The notes below the pieces were generated by a model, which was given only the letters and a program-made list of their open reading frames with translations, was not told the DNA's origin and did not search any database. From CAYQAE01 sp964415445 [NCBI: uncultured archaeon] (GTDB lineage Archaea > CAYQAE01), in assembly GCA_964415445.1 (NCBI GenBank), contig CAYQAE010000086.1:1-7337 (forward strand): a stretch of 7,337 nucleotides of DNA, read 5' to 3'. Below are positions 6,894 through 7,337 of the stretch, in pieces. Position 1 is the stretch's first letter. Each line of letters opens with the position of its first letter. The translations under genes were made by a program, and so were the position numbers.

Positions 6894-7337
6894 ATGTTGT
6901 CTATTTCAAAAAAATATGTAGTTATAGTATTATTTTGTTTATTTATTGGTTTAAATAATGTTAATTCACTGACTTTTGAAGAAGATTTTACGGATACAAC
7001 ATATATGGATTCAACAACTTCAAATGTTACAGGATGGGGAGAAGGAATTATTAGCAATTCAAAAAAATCATATAATTTGGCAGGTTCATATGATACACCT
7101 GATTATGCAGTTGATGTGTATGTATCAGGTGATTATGCATACGTAGCAGACCAAGATTCGGGTCTTCAGGTGCTCGATATTTCCGATCCGACTGCTCCGA
7201 CATCAGCAGGGTCATATAATACACCAGGTGATGCATATGGTGTGTATGTATCAGGTGATTATGCATACGTAGCAGACGGGAGTTCAGGTCTTCAGGTGCT
7301 CGATATTTCCGATCCGACTGCTCCGACATCAGCAGGG
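6894..7337 (+). CDS. Secreted LVIVD-repeat (beta-propeller type) protein, 3' end outside window
   Basis: 148 codons are visible with no stop. The product begins with a signal peptide: K6-K7, hydrophobic core YVVIVLFCLFIGL (8-20) and a likely cleavage after VNS (25). A spacer follows with the short TSNVTGWGEG segment, recalling the N-terminal region of other archaeal surface LVIVD proteins. From residue 63 it consists of 42-residue repeats (63-104, 105-146, third begins 147), each with VYVSGDYAYVAD and GLQVLDISDPTAP. The latter is the LVIVD-repeat hallmark, normally one blade or blade pair of a beta-propeller. Such proteins are exported and cell-surface or extracellular; ligands are mostly unknown and cannot be told here. 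The repeat DNA is about 48% GC by hand count, against clearly AT-rich DNA in the signal and spacer part. The gene has its own promoter and SD and seems independent of mutSL. Confidence 0.9.
   Translation, partial: MLSISKKYVVIVLFCLFIGLNNVNSLTFEEDFTDTTYMDSTTSNVTGWGEGIISNSKKSYNLAGSYDTPDYAVDVYVSGDYAYVADQDSGLQVLDISDPTAPTSAGSYNTPGDAYGVYVSGDYAYVADGSSGLQVLDISDPTAPTSAG
7080..7337 (+). repeat. 126-bp in-frame tandem repeat (two full units plus start of a third)
   Basis: Units run 7080-7205 and 7206-7331, and a third starts at 7332. Direct comparison gives 14 differences in 126 positions (about 89% identity), clustered in two variable patches. Two blocks are identical: about 36 bp at the VYVSGDYAYVAD part, and about 45 bp covering GLQVLDISDPTAPTS. 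The length is a multiple of three, so unit number can vary without breaking the frame. Confidence 0.95.

Noticed and set aside
6872-7057. Minus-strand open frame of 61 codons
   Set aside because: It overlaps the SD, signal peptide and spacer of the plus-strand secreted protein and shows no SD or family features of its own.
7051-7329. Minus-strand open frame of 92 codons with an internal repeated His-rich peptide
   Set aside because: It is antisense to the LVIVD repeats. The repeat length is a multiple of three, so one antisense frame stays open in each copy and repeats itself. The plus strand has the promoter, SD, signal peptide and a known family.
7080-7337. CRISPR-like reading of the direct repeats
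   Set aside because: The 126-bp units are contiguous, in frame and encode the LVIVD hallmark; there are no spacers.

Overview
The window is from a low-GC archaeon. The six-gene minus-strand cluster is diagnostic: RNase P subunit Rpp21, a CRS1-YhbY protein, S19e, a PDCD5-family protein, L39e and L31e are archaeal/eukaryal proteins, and this clustering is familiar from Euryarchaeota. Start sites are ATG or TTG preceded by GGAG/GGTGA-type Shine-Dalgarno (SD) sites. A MutS1-MutL pair of bacterial type fits a mesophilic archaeon, since most hyperthermophilic archaea lack this pair. I cannot name the lineage from sequence alone.

Layout. 1-107 (+): probable C-terminal tail of an unidentified gene. 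115-555 (+): unrecognised helical protein with a C-terminal zinc ribbon, apparently coupled to that gene. 561-2396 (-): a tight operon, in transcription order rnp4 (2396), yhbY-like, rps19e, pdcd5-like, rpl39e, rpl31e (ends 561), with junctions from a 26-nt overlap to an 8-nt gap. Its last gene meets the zinc-ribbon gene tail-to-tail with 5 bp between. 2397-2495: a short divergent promoter region with one near-symmetric TATA-like element midway between two start codons. 2496-6771 (+): mutS and mutL, overlapping by 14 nt. 6772-6893: a T-rich presumed terminator, then a promoter and SD. 6894 to the window end (+): the start of a secreted LVIVD-repeat (beta-propeller type) protein whose 126-bp tandem repeats are far richer in GC than the rest of the window.

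Functionally the minus operon serves translation and tRNA maturation: three ribosomal proteins, an RNase P protein and a putative ribosome- or RNA-associated protein. The plus operon is a mismatch-repair module: MutS finds the mismatch, and MutL carries both the GHKL ATPase motifs and the full metal-dependent nicking-endonuclease motif set, so no MutH is needed. No tRNA, rRNA, CRISPR array or insertion sequence was seen, and no stretch over 300 bp lacks a gene. The main uncharacterised items are the zinc-ribbon protein and the recently homogenised repeats of the secreted protein.
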